Below, piece by piece: positions 15,901-21,700 of a stretch of DNA of 25,869 nt. The position numbers were made by a program, and so were the translations under genes. Each line of letters starts with the position of its first letter. The first letter of the stretch is position 1. The notes under the pieces are model-generated. The model did no database searches and was not told the DNA's origin. It saw only the letters and a list, made by a program, of their open reading frames with translations. Where the stretch lies: positions 1 through 25,869 of the IMG/VR virus record IMGVR_UViG_3300021087_000070; one strand, given 5' to 3'. The DNA comes from a virus.

Positions 15901-18024
15901 GATACGAGCAAAGATGCTCAATACACTTTGACATTAGATATTCAGTATGAAAAAGATTCTACGGTGGGAGCGGGCGCAGGTGATGCAATTTATATTTCAC
16001 ATCCTAGTATTGATAAGTTTTCTATTCGTAAGGATTATAACGCCAAAATCTATGGGGGCGGAGGAGGCGGTGGGGGCGGAGATCGCTTTTTAGCTGAAAA
16101 GATATTTTCCATTAAATCTAAGGGTGTCTCGAAGGAATGGATGCTTAATGCACGAGGATCAAAGGGGACCTACGATAAGGGCTATGGGGTGGGATGGCAC
16201 TATGGCGGTAACTGGACACCGGCACAAAAAATTGAAATCAGTGACGAGGGAAACATTTTAGTTAACTTAGGTTCGAAATTTGGAGATACAATATCATCTG
16301 CGCACGATTATATCCCTACGCACGGGGGTGATATAATTTTTAGAGCTATAGATTTTGTAGGGATCCATAGGGGGGGAGCCGGGGGTGGAGGAGCTGGCTT
16401 TAGGACTGTTAAAGGCGGCACCCAGTTTTCAGACAAAGGTTTAAAAGATTATATCAGCGATCTTTCTAATGGGGGGTATGGCTTCGCTGGAATAGGAAAT
16501 CTCAAGGGAAGGCATAATCGAGCAGATACGTCAGATGCACATAAACACGCTTTTGGGGGGAATGGTGGAGATTATGGTGAGCCGGGAAGTATAGGACAAA
16601 CATTTAGTGAACAAACTATGGGAATACCTTTTCTATTGGATGAGGAAAGTAAATCAGGAAAAGCTGGAGGGGCTGCAGGTAAAGCTATTCGCGTTATTAG
16701 CACTAACACTAATTATACTGTGAGTAATTATCGTGGTAAACTTTTATCTATCACTCCATCTATAACGCCCATCACAGACATCCCCGGTTTGGTGGGATAT
16801 TTTGAAGCAGGCAATAAAAGTTATAACACAGGAACAACAGAAGCCACTGCTACAGAAACAGTAGAAAAATGGGTATCCACAAATGACGCCAACGTTTATT
16901 TAGAGCAAACCACCGCAGATAATAAGCCCACTTTACAAGATGCTAATAAAGAAGATCAAACAGTCGGGGAAGGCCTAAGTTTAACTCGATCAGGAATAGT
17001 AACTGTCCGTCATGAATTTTTTAATAATCAAAAATATATTTATTTTAGTCCTACTCTAAGCACTAAAATTAATTATATGAAGCTTTATGGGGCCACTTCA
17101 AATGTGGATTACGATGGAGATATACAGATCCATAATGTTGGGCAAAGTTATGCGGCGGCAACAGGCATTACTATCGCCATACAACCTGTAGCTTTTTCAA
17201 TTGCAGCAGGAACTGTAATTACCTTTCGTGGGGGCTCTGTTTTCACAGTGACTTCAGCGGCCACTTATGCTTCGCCAGATAAGATTACTTCATTGACAGG
17301 AAACCTATCTGGCCCTGATTTACAAAATGCTGTTCGGGGCTATTACCGCTTATCTTCTCTGGCTAATGGCTTTGACATCTTTTATGTTATATATCCAAAC
17401 AGGTGGTTTACCGCGTCGGGTAACTTTACCGCAGATACCTCCCGCAATGACAATCAAGTAGGAAAAGATGCCGATTATCAAACAGGCTGGAGCGAGTTCT
17501 CCTCAACGCAGAAAACGCCTTCTGTTTTTTATAATCGCAAGAGTGGTCGAGTTACAGATAATACTGGGCTCGGAAATCTAGAAGAACAGTTTTCTTTTGC
17601 TGATCGGGGATCTACGCGAAGCATAGTGGGCAATTATCCTCGTCGGTCGTGGGTATACAATTTAAGTGGGAGCTCTACGGGAGGAAAGTTGTATTTGAAT
17701 GCGCAAAACGATGGAAATGCAGTAGGAAGTAATATTTACAAGGGTGATAGTTTTATTTTTAATTCATCAGGCAGCGTTTATGTAGGGGGAAGTAAAACGA
17801 AAGGTAGTGGCGCTGTGGACCTTGGCTTCCGAGGTGCAATCGCTGCAATTGTAATTTTTAATCGACGCCTAACCTCGCGAGAAAACCGTAAGGTTTTAGG
17901 TGTTTTGTTTAACAAATATTTAAGAACTAAGGCTGCAAACGCAACAACGCAGGTAGGCCTCGAATATCAAAACAAACGGTCGGATCTCACCGGAATAGCG
18001 GGTCAAATATACTTTACTCCATAA
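12979..18024 (+). CDS. Giant tail-tip protein: tandem gpM-like domains fused to Fn3-like, Gly-rich and lectin-like regions
   Basis: A 1681-residue protein. Residues about 85-195 (EFGDGYYNV, RTDQETKAIVHILEDSF) and 290-395 (GRTDKEALAIVHFLEHHAG, FQFTPPAPYDF) each resemble the 109-residue lambda minor tail protein M (FGDGY...FLEEHGG...WTPPYEW). A stretch at about 615-780 looks Fn3-like (LAWQHP, YSVQYTQDSSWVEVSGVPF, YYYRMRSEYV). Residues about 945-1240 are a glycine-rich region with poly-Gly runs ending in GGAAGKAI, as in phage adhesin tips. Residues about 1265-1660 resemble a LamG/concanavalin lectin domain (GLVGYFEAGN, WVSTNDANVYLEQ, FRGAIAAIVIFNRRLT), interrupted near 1394-1454 by a short beta module also found in the gpL-like protein. 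The start overlaps the previous gene by four bases (ATGA) after GGAAAG. It lies between the tape measure and L, where M belongs. Adhesin function is inferred. Confidence 0.75.
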   Translation: MIINSGVTNIARVLPFEVGNEYKKYDVVYYSGYTNPSPTPPTLHPCLQSESGHCYYTGDSITTSTITNRPYGADTEWTTGFFADVSYGATVDYEALNYTTEFGDGYYNVLNKSENAVRATFSTNFAKRTDQETKAIVHILEDSFNRGNYPSGGYSGIPWTPFAPYNQSGAFFVESFTQGYESPDVNNVSTTFFRETASTTDWKTLYIPFENTREDYTNNKAYFQHDATFLRQLPDQADLTPSQTGWYYFTGEKDDDYTPQTGILGTEYNSPTGEYPLWTKDNFYFDLNQNISIPQNPRFTKQDLDNGFTMRFNEGINKNLLAFPVELKGRTDKEALAIVHFLEHHAGVHLFQFTPPAPYDFTNKVFLASSWSHTINFKDNNDITVNMREFPIDYLNLSTEFRSLVTVVNRPLKNLAAYWSWPTEGNASGPVSINRYAGSKSTIERIENTDFISNTGMKVFAITGQSIRTGFYLTNSGNTALNTYIGYDTPYQAFDFPSGHSHNPVVTAPGSSSFIPFYFKGFNDNITAPEVTTGPESSGVYTATLTLRNKSNLDNTYDPSGLITFGITGYVTGFDAAAGLPATCANPYRGNDGQTPNHPARFLIQTGYYDASGAPMNVLAWQHPATGHDLNRYSVQYTQDSSWVEVSGVPFTDDTSIRNINGIAGTGFEINRKYIQSYGLGFANTAGYVETNFYSGILVPSSLAGDPQIPEGLRNLPDPQNTGIHQDSYFIHKELSQDQNYYYRMRSEYVQSNNSSTSDIVGSMYVYASGTSDFSTDVSHQVSTGLSDSSTQFTDARTVIPTSPKPAFRVHLDHGSSNINLSGVFIKALVDRGLVKQENGLDLAIGSNPTAADYLAIANTGAYADNYTGVQFILRPDSIVGAEGGAYPAGDPDAGMVIPAVRTGYQLLTGVVQPADAGPTNANTQKPLAETPSVLVMQNSSLIVGQGGGGGDGGITTIGQDDIGEWGTTKGAQSDTSKDAQYTLTLDIQYEKDSTVGAGAGDAIYISHPSIDKFSIRKDYNAKIYGGGGGGGGGDRFLAEKIFSIKSKGVSKEWMLNARGSKGTYDKGYGVGWHYGGNWTPAQKIEISDEGNILVNLGSKFGDTISSAHDYIPTHGGDIIFRAIDFVGIHRGGAGGGGAGFRTVKGGTQFSDKGLKDYISDLSNGGYGFAGIGNLKGRHNRADTSDAHKHAFGGNGGDYGEPGSIGQTFSEQTMGIPFLLDEESKSGKAGGAAGKAIRVISTNTNYTVSNYRGKLLSITPSITPITDIPGLVGYFEAGNKSYNTGTTEATATETVEKWVSTNDANVYLEQTTADNKPTLQDANKEDQTVGEGLSLTRSGIVTVRHEFFNNQKYIYFSPTLSTKINYMKLYGATSNVDYDGDIQIHNVGQSYAAATGITIAIQPVAFSIAAGTVITFRGGSVFTVTSAATYASPDKITSLTGNLSGPDLQNAVRGYYRLSSLANGFDIFYVIYPNRWFTASGNFTADTSRNDNQVGKDADYQTGWSEFSSTQKTPSVFYNRKSGRVTDNTGLGNLEEQFSFADRGSTRSIVGNYPRRSWVYNLSGSSTGGKLYLNAQNDGNAVGSNIYKGDSFIFNSSGSVYVGGSKTKGSGAVDLGFRGAIAAIVIFNRRLTSRENRKVLGVLFNKYLRTKAANATTQVGLEYQNKRSDLTGIAGQIYFTP

Positions 18025-18028
18025 AACC

Positions 18029-19918
18029 ATGGCAACAGAAGCACATAATAAATCAATAACGGACCTTCTTCCAGATACACTGATAGAGTTGTTTGAGATT
18101 CAGGTGGGAGAGGGCAGAGGTGTAAAAAGATTTCATCCCGGTAAAATTATTGATAAAGATATTGTATTAAATAAAAAAACGTATTATTGTCTTCCTCTCG
18201 AAGCTACAGGATTCGAGTCTAAAGGCGACGGAGCCCTCCCGCGCCCAAAATTGATAATAGCGAACCCTGACGGATTAATTTCTGATCTGATAAAAAGGGA
18301 GGATGATATGATTGGCCACACGTTTAAAAGAATTAGAATATTTTTAAAATTTTTGGACGAGGTTAATTTTCCCGAAAAGGTTAATCCATTTGGCAATTCT
18401 GATCCTGAGTCTCGTTTCGATGACGATTTGTATGTTTTTAATCGTAAAATATCAGAGAATAAATATTTTATAGAGTTCGAGCTGGTCTCACCACTAGAGG
18501 TGGAGAACTACAAATTGCCAGCACGCATTATGATCGCAAATTATTGTCCGTGGAAATACCGTGGAATAGGGTGCCGTTATGGAGGTAGAGGCGACTATAC
18601 GGGACCTAAAACAAATTTAACTGCTCCAGACGGCGTGAATAAGTTACAATCAGTTGATTTTTTTCCGCAAAAAGAGTCGCAGTTGATAACGGTAACCAAA
18701 ACCGGAGGGGCTACATCAGATGGGGCTCATTCGGATGGGGCGACATCGATGGCTGTGGATGCGTTGCCTGTGGTGCTGCGTAGCGGAAACAAGTTGAATT
18801 TTGGAGCCACTGGAGCAGTTTTTACTTTAGACGCTAATGCTGCGGCAGGCGCTACAACTATCTCAGGCGCTTTAGTCGGGGATGTAGCTGATAATGCGGT
18901 TGGTACATTGAGTTATCCTGTGGGAAATTATTCTTCCTCTACTGGTATTATTGTGGAAGAGTTGTCGCTTTCTCTTAGTTTTGGGGAAACAATTCGTTTT
19001 GCGAACGGTGGGCGTTTTAAATTAGACGCTGAGGCAGCTGTTGATGATACGGAAGTTTTTGGTGATTTAACAATGGCAGCTGTAGAGGCAGCAGAGGGAG
19101 GGAGAATAGTATTGAGTTCAGACCCTCGTATACAAGGGGTTCCTGTAGCAGACGAGAAAGACAAAAGATTTGATGACCCTAATAGCGGCTTTAATCTTCA
19201 GGGGATGAGGTGGGTTTATGAATATAATCCCACTTTGTTTAGTATCGCGCTCAGTGCCTCAACGAATGCCGCGCCTGCGGTTGTGTTATCCGTAGATAAT
19301 ATTCCTCAAAATATTAACCCTAATCGTACAATCACCTTATCGGACAGCGGTGGCGCTGAAATAGGTACCTTTTATGTGACAGCTTTAGCTCGCAAAACAG
19401 TTACCGTTGAGTTAACGGCCGCAGCGGCCAATGCTGCGACCACAATAACTGTAAAGCCAGTTAACGCTACCTTAAAAAAAGGAGAAACAATTACCTTTAG
19501 CGCTACAGAAAGCGTGTTGCTAACAAAAGACGTCACCAATGGCGATCAAGTTTTAGATGGAACAGTTAGTACGAGCGGAAGTCCTATTGCTCTCGGAAGC
19601 TCGGGTACCTTACGAACTAAAATTTCAGGAAATTTAGTTTTAAGTACGGGAAGCTCCGCCCCGGCAACAGCAACAGGAATAGTAGGATATGTTAAGGGAG
19701 ATGTGGTGTCAATCACCTCTTTAGATGGCGATCCTCCTGCTCTTTTTGTATGTATCCAAGATCATACTTCAGTCCAAGATCCTCGTTTCAAGAAAGAGTA
19801 TTGGGTAGAAGATCAGTGCAGTAAAACCTTAGATGGTTGTAAGATGCGCTTTAGCGACCATACTCATCTTCCTTTCGGAGGCTTTCCTTCCATTGAGGCT
19901 TATAGATATACCAATTAA
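18029..19918 (+). CDS. L: Minor tail protein L, putative Fe-S tail-tip protein with large insertion
   Basis: A 629-residue lambda gpL homologue (lambda gpL is about 230 residues). The N-terminal part follows gpL closely (ATGFESKGDGALPRPKL, RIFLKFLDEVNF, LPARIMIANYCPWKYRGIGC). Lambda gpL binds a [4Fe-4S] cluster through four cysteines. Here C173-X8-C182 and C597-X6-C604 (DQCSKTLDGC) are kept in the same sequence context, and the protein ends FGGFPSIEAYRYTN like the lambda FGGFLSI end. The extra middle cysteine of lambda (CSKCLSGC) is Thr here. About 414 residues separate the two pairs, where lambda has about 20. The insert has at least three copies of a beta module with the pattern TIxVxPVxxxLKxGExITF. 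The gene starts five bases after the M-fusion stop. It acts at the tail tip and probably links the gpM ring to gpJ. Confidence 0.9.
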   Translation: MATEAHNKSITDLLPDTLIELFEIQVGEGRGVKRFHPGKIIDKDIVLNKKTYYCLPLEATGFESKGDGALPRPKLIIANPDGLISDLIKREDDMIGHTFKRIRIFLKFLDEVNFPEKVNPFGNSDPESRFDDDLYVFNRKISENKYFIEFELVSPLEVENYKLPARIMIANYCPWKYRGIGCRYGGRGDYTGPKTNLTAPDGVNKLQSVDFFPQKESQLITVTKTGGATSDGAHSDGATSMAVDALPVVLRSGNKLNFGATGAVFTLDANAAAGATTISGALVGDVADNAVGTLSYPVGNYSSSTGIIVEELSLSLSFGETIRFANGGRFKLDAEAAVDDTEVFGDLTMAAVEAAEGGRIVLSSDPRIQGVPVADEKDKRFDDPNSGFNLQGMRWVYEYNPTLFSIALSASTNAAPAVVLSVDNIPQNINPNRTITLSDSGGAEIGTFYVTALARKTVTVELTAAAANAATTITVKPVNATLKKGETITFSATESVLLTKDVTNGDQVLDGTVSTSGSPIALGSSGTLRTKISGNLVLSTGSSAPATATGIVGYVKGDVVSITSLDGDPPALFVCIQDHTSVQDPRFKKEYWVEDQCSKTLDGCKMRFSDHTHLPFGGFPSIEAYRYTN

Positions 19919-20255
19919 AAGTGCTTTTTTGAGCTATATAAAACGAATTTCTTCTTTTTATCAAGAAGAGATATGTGGACTTATTGCTGGCAATGATTTA
20001 TTTTTTGTTAAAAATATTTCTCCAGATCCTTTTAGTACTTTTTATATTGACCCAGTTAAGCATTTAGAGGCTTCTAAGTCTAAAAATATAGATTTTTGCT
20101 TTCATTCTCACCCCGGGACTTCATGTAAGCCAAGTTCAGCGGACATTGAGTTGGCGAATAATGCTTTGATTTCTTTTTTGATTTTTTCTCCATTAGAAGA
20201 TAGGTTTGCTATATACGATCCTAAAAATGAAGAAACCATTTATTTTTCTATTTAA
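19893..20255 (+). CDS. K: Tail-tip JAMM metallopeptidase, lambda gpK N-terminal half only
   Basis: Contains a complete JAMM zinc-peptidase signature: the catalytic Glu in YQEEICGLIAGND, then HSHPGTSCKPSSAD (H-x-H-P-x6-S-x-x-D), as in lambda gpK. The product is about 120 residues and stops right after the JAMM fold, so the C-terminal NlpC/P60 cell-wall peptidase domain of lambda gpK is absent. It lies between L and I, the lambda order. The start is uncertain. TTG at 19893, 11 bases after GGAGG (19877-19881), gives MRLIDIPIKSAFLSY and overlaps L by 26 bases. TTG at 19929 removes the overlap but lacks a Shine-Dalgarno site, and ATG at 19833 needs an 86-base overlap. The likely substrate is the neighbouring ubiquitin-like gpI proteins (inferred). 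Identity is well supported, start moderately. Confidence 0.85.
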   Translation: MRLIDIPIKSAFLSYIKRISSFYQEEICGLIAGNDLFFVKNISPDPFSTFYIDPVKHLEASKSKNIDFCFHSHPGTSCKPSSADIELANNALISFLIFSPLEDRFAIYDPKNEETIYFSI

Positions 20256-20264
20256 AAGTGTATA
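20254..20264 (+). promoter_or_regulatory. AAAAGTGTATA element with TATAAT before the first I gene
   Basis: The K stop codon is followed by AAGTGTATAATGTAGGT and then the ATG at 20273. AAAAGTGTATA (20254-20264) repeats the word found near 240-251 and at 2033-2044. TATAAT at 20261-20266 matches a -10 box, but the -35 position reads ATTTAT, so a sigma70 promoter is unconvincing. It may be a phage-specific element; this rests on recurrence only. Confidence 0.3.
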
Positions 20265-20272
20265 ATGTAGGT

Positions 20273-20980
20273 ATGATATCCGTTTCTATTGAAGGTCGCG
20301 CTGGGCAAGCATTAGGCCCTAAGTGGAAGCTTCATGTAGGTACGGTTGGAGAGGCGTTAAGGGCTTTACGTGCAAACGCTGGAAGTGTTTTTGAAAAGGC
20401 TTTAGGCTTGTCTAAGGGATATGTGCTGGTGATAGACGGGGTTCCGGCAGAGTCTTCTGGTTGTTTTTTAAAAAAAATTAAAAAAAGCTTATGTTTTATT
20501 CCTGTTTTGGCAGGAGGGCTTGTGACTTTTTGGTATGCGGTTTTTTCCCAAGTATTGCTGATAGCCCCCGGCTTGAGTTATGCTGCGGCTTCAGTTATAG
20601 CAACAATAGTAGTTGTGGCGGCGGTGGCTCTCATCGCTTATGGGATTTATACTCTTGTTTCTATGTTGACGGCGGATGCTGGTCCTGATGTTGAGGGTGA
20701 GGGGACCAACAGTTTTGCTTTTCGGGGACCTGAAAACGTGAGTGAACAGGGTCAAGTGGTTCCTGTGGGTTATGGTAGATTGATGAGCGGTAGTCGCGTT
20801 ATTTCGGTATCCTCGAGTAATGTGGACAGGCAGGTATGGGAGCATAATAACATGAAGGTATTTGGAGGCATGAAGTCCGTTTATACCCCAAGCCCAAGAG
20901 TTGGAGTAGGGGGAGGATTGGGAGGCGGAGGGGCTTGGATGTACTCACTACTGAATGAACCTATGGCTATGAGACCTTAA
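20273..20980 (+). CDS. I: Tail assembly protein I, first copy (ubiquitin-like)
   Basis: A 235-residue gpI family protein. ATG 20273 was chosen over GTG 20258 because the product (MISVSIEG) then aligns with the second copy (MTNISIEG). Residues 1-82 fit the ubiquitin-like beta-grasp domain known in gpI and end with IPVLAGG (G81-G82). A hydrophobic, Ala/Val-rich segment (about 84-140) may be membrane-spanning. The C-terminal part has FRGPENVSEQGQVVPVGYGR, matching lambda FSSLDNMVAQGNVLPVLYGE, and then SGSRVISVSSSNVD. The last part is nearly identical at DNA level to copy two. The gene contains T6-A8-TT-A7 (20464-20486) with an in-frame UUUAAAA. In lambda, gpI acts in tail-tip assembly and is thought to leave before completion. 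Family assignment is strong. Confidence 0.88.
   Translation: MISVSIEGRAGQALGPKWKLHVGTVGEALRALRANAGSVFEKALGLSKGYVLVIDGVPAESSGCFLKKIKKSLCFIPVLAGGLVTFWYAVFSQVLLIAPGLSYAAASVIATIVVVAAVALIAYGIYTLVSMLTADAGPDVEGEGTNSFAFRGPENVSEQGQVVPVGYGRLMSGSRVISVSSSNVDRQVWEHNNMKVFGGMKSVYTPSPRVGVGGGLGGGGAWMYSLLNEPMAMRP
20798..20910 (+). repeat. 113-base direct repeat, copy 1 (3' part of first I gene)
   Basis: Bases 20798-20910 match 21492-21604 with about seven mismatches by eye (roughly 94 percent). They encode the conserved stretch from VISVSSSNVDRQVWE to SPRVGVG. The 5' parts of the two genes are far more diverged, so this block was either duplicated recently or homogenised by gene conversion. Confidence 0.85.
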
Positions 20981-20981
20981 T

Positions 20982-21680
20982 ATGACGAATATATCTATAG
21001 AAGGGCATTTAGGTGAAGTTGTAGGGTCTTCGTGGACTCTTAAGGTTAAAAATTTTAGGGAGCTGTTTAATGCCCTAGAGGCAAATACCAACAAGCTGCG
21101 GAATTATTTTAATGCTCGTCGCAAGCAGTATTGGGCTATCTTCGTTGACGATGAGAGAGTGGATGCTGAAAAGTTTATGTTTCAGAATATTGAAAATAAA
21201 CACGTTAGAATCATTCCTTTATTGGCAGGAGGGGCGAGCACGTTAGCGGCAGCTATTGTTGCTGCTATTGGTGTGGAGGGAACCGCGGCTTTGATTTTAG
21301 AGTTTGTTATATCTGCGATCATTTCTATGGCTATTTCTTTTGGGTTAAGCATGCTGATGGCTAAATTAATGAAAAGTGATGACCCTGAAGCTGCCAATAC
21401 TACTTCTCATGTTTTTTCTTCCCCCGAAAATGTAAGCCAACAGGGAGAGGTGGTGCCTGTTGGGTATGGGAGGGTAAAGGTGGGAAGCACTGTTATTTCG
21501 GTTTCCTCCAGTAATGTGGACAGGCAGGTATGGGAGCAGAACAACATGAAGGTATTTGGGGGCATGAAGTCCGTTTATACCCCAAGCCCCAGAGTTGGGG
21601 TAGGTGGCGCAGGCGGTGGGCTCCGCGGAGGGATCATGCGGTCTATTGATGAGAGAATGGTAGGTGTAATACAGAATTAA
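20982..21680 (+). CDS. I: Tail assembly protein I, second copy (ubiquitin-like)
   Basis: A 232-residue gpI paralogue starting one base after the first copy's stop (TAATATG). The ubiquitin-like N-terminus (MTNISIEGHLGEVVGSSWTL) ends in IPLLAGG at G83-G84, equivalent to copy one. A hydrophobic region follows (about 85-135: TLAAAIVAAIGVEG and LILEFVISAIISMAISFGL), with two probable helices. Then come FSSPENVSQQGEVVPVGYGR and GSTVISVSSSNVDRQVWE, shared with lambda gpI and copy one. The extreme C-terminus differs (GGLRGGIMRSIDERMVGVIQN against GGGGAWMYSLLNEPMAMRP). Lambda has a single I gene; two tandem copies are unusual. They may act as a heteromeric pair, or each may serve a distinct stage of tip assembly. 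Family assignment is strong; the division of labour is unknown. Confidence 0.87.
   Translation: MTNISIEGHLGEVVGSSWTLKVKNFRELFNALEANTNKLRNYFNARRKQYWAIFVDDERVDAEKFMFQNIENKHVRIIPLLAGGASTLAAAIVAAIGVEGTAALILEFVISAIISMAISFGLSMLMAKLMKSDDPEAANTTSHVFSSPENVSQQGEVVPVGYGRVKVGSTVISVSSSNVDRQVWEQNNMKVFGGMKSVYTPSPRVGVGGAGGGLRGGIMRSIDERMVGVIQN
21492..21604 (+). repeat. 113-base direct repeat, copy 2 (3' part of second I gene)
   Basis: Partner of 20798-20910. Differences are scattered single bases, most silent; one pair changes VWEHNN to VWEQNN. Confidence 0.85.
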
Positions 21681-21700
21681 AATGACAAATAGAAAACATT

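Noticed and set aside
16052-16082. G-rich run as a regulatory G-quadruplex
   Set aside because: It encodes the poly-Gly stretch of the adhesin-like region, so codon use explains the base bias; only two runs reach three or more G.
19833-19892. ATG 19833 as start of the JAMM gene
   Set aside because: It needs an 86-base overlap with L, adds a hydrophobic stretch not expected in gpK, and has no ribosome site. It would look like a signal peptide but is probably an artefact of the L reading frame.
20258-20272. GTG start for the first I gene, adding MYNVG
   Set aside because: ATG at 20273 makes the N-terminus align residue for residue with the second I copy, and the GTG lies inside the recurrent AAAAGTGTATA word.
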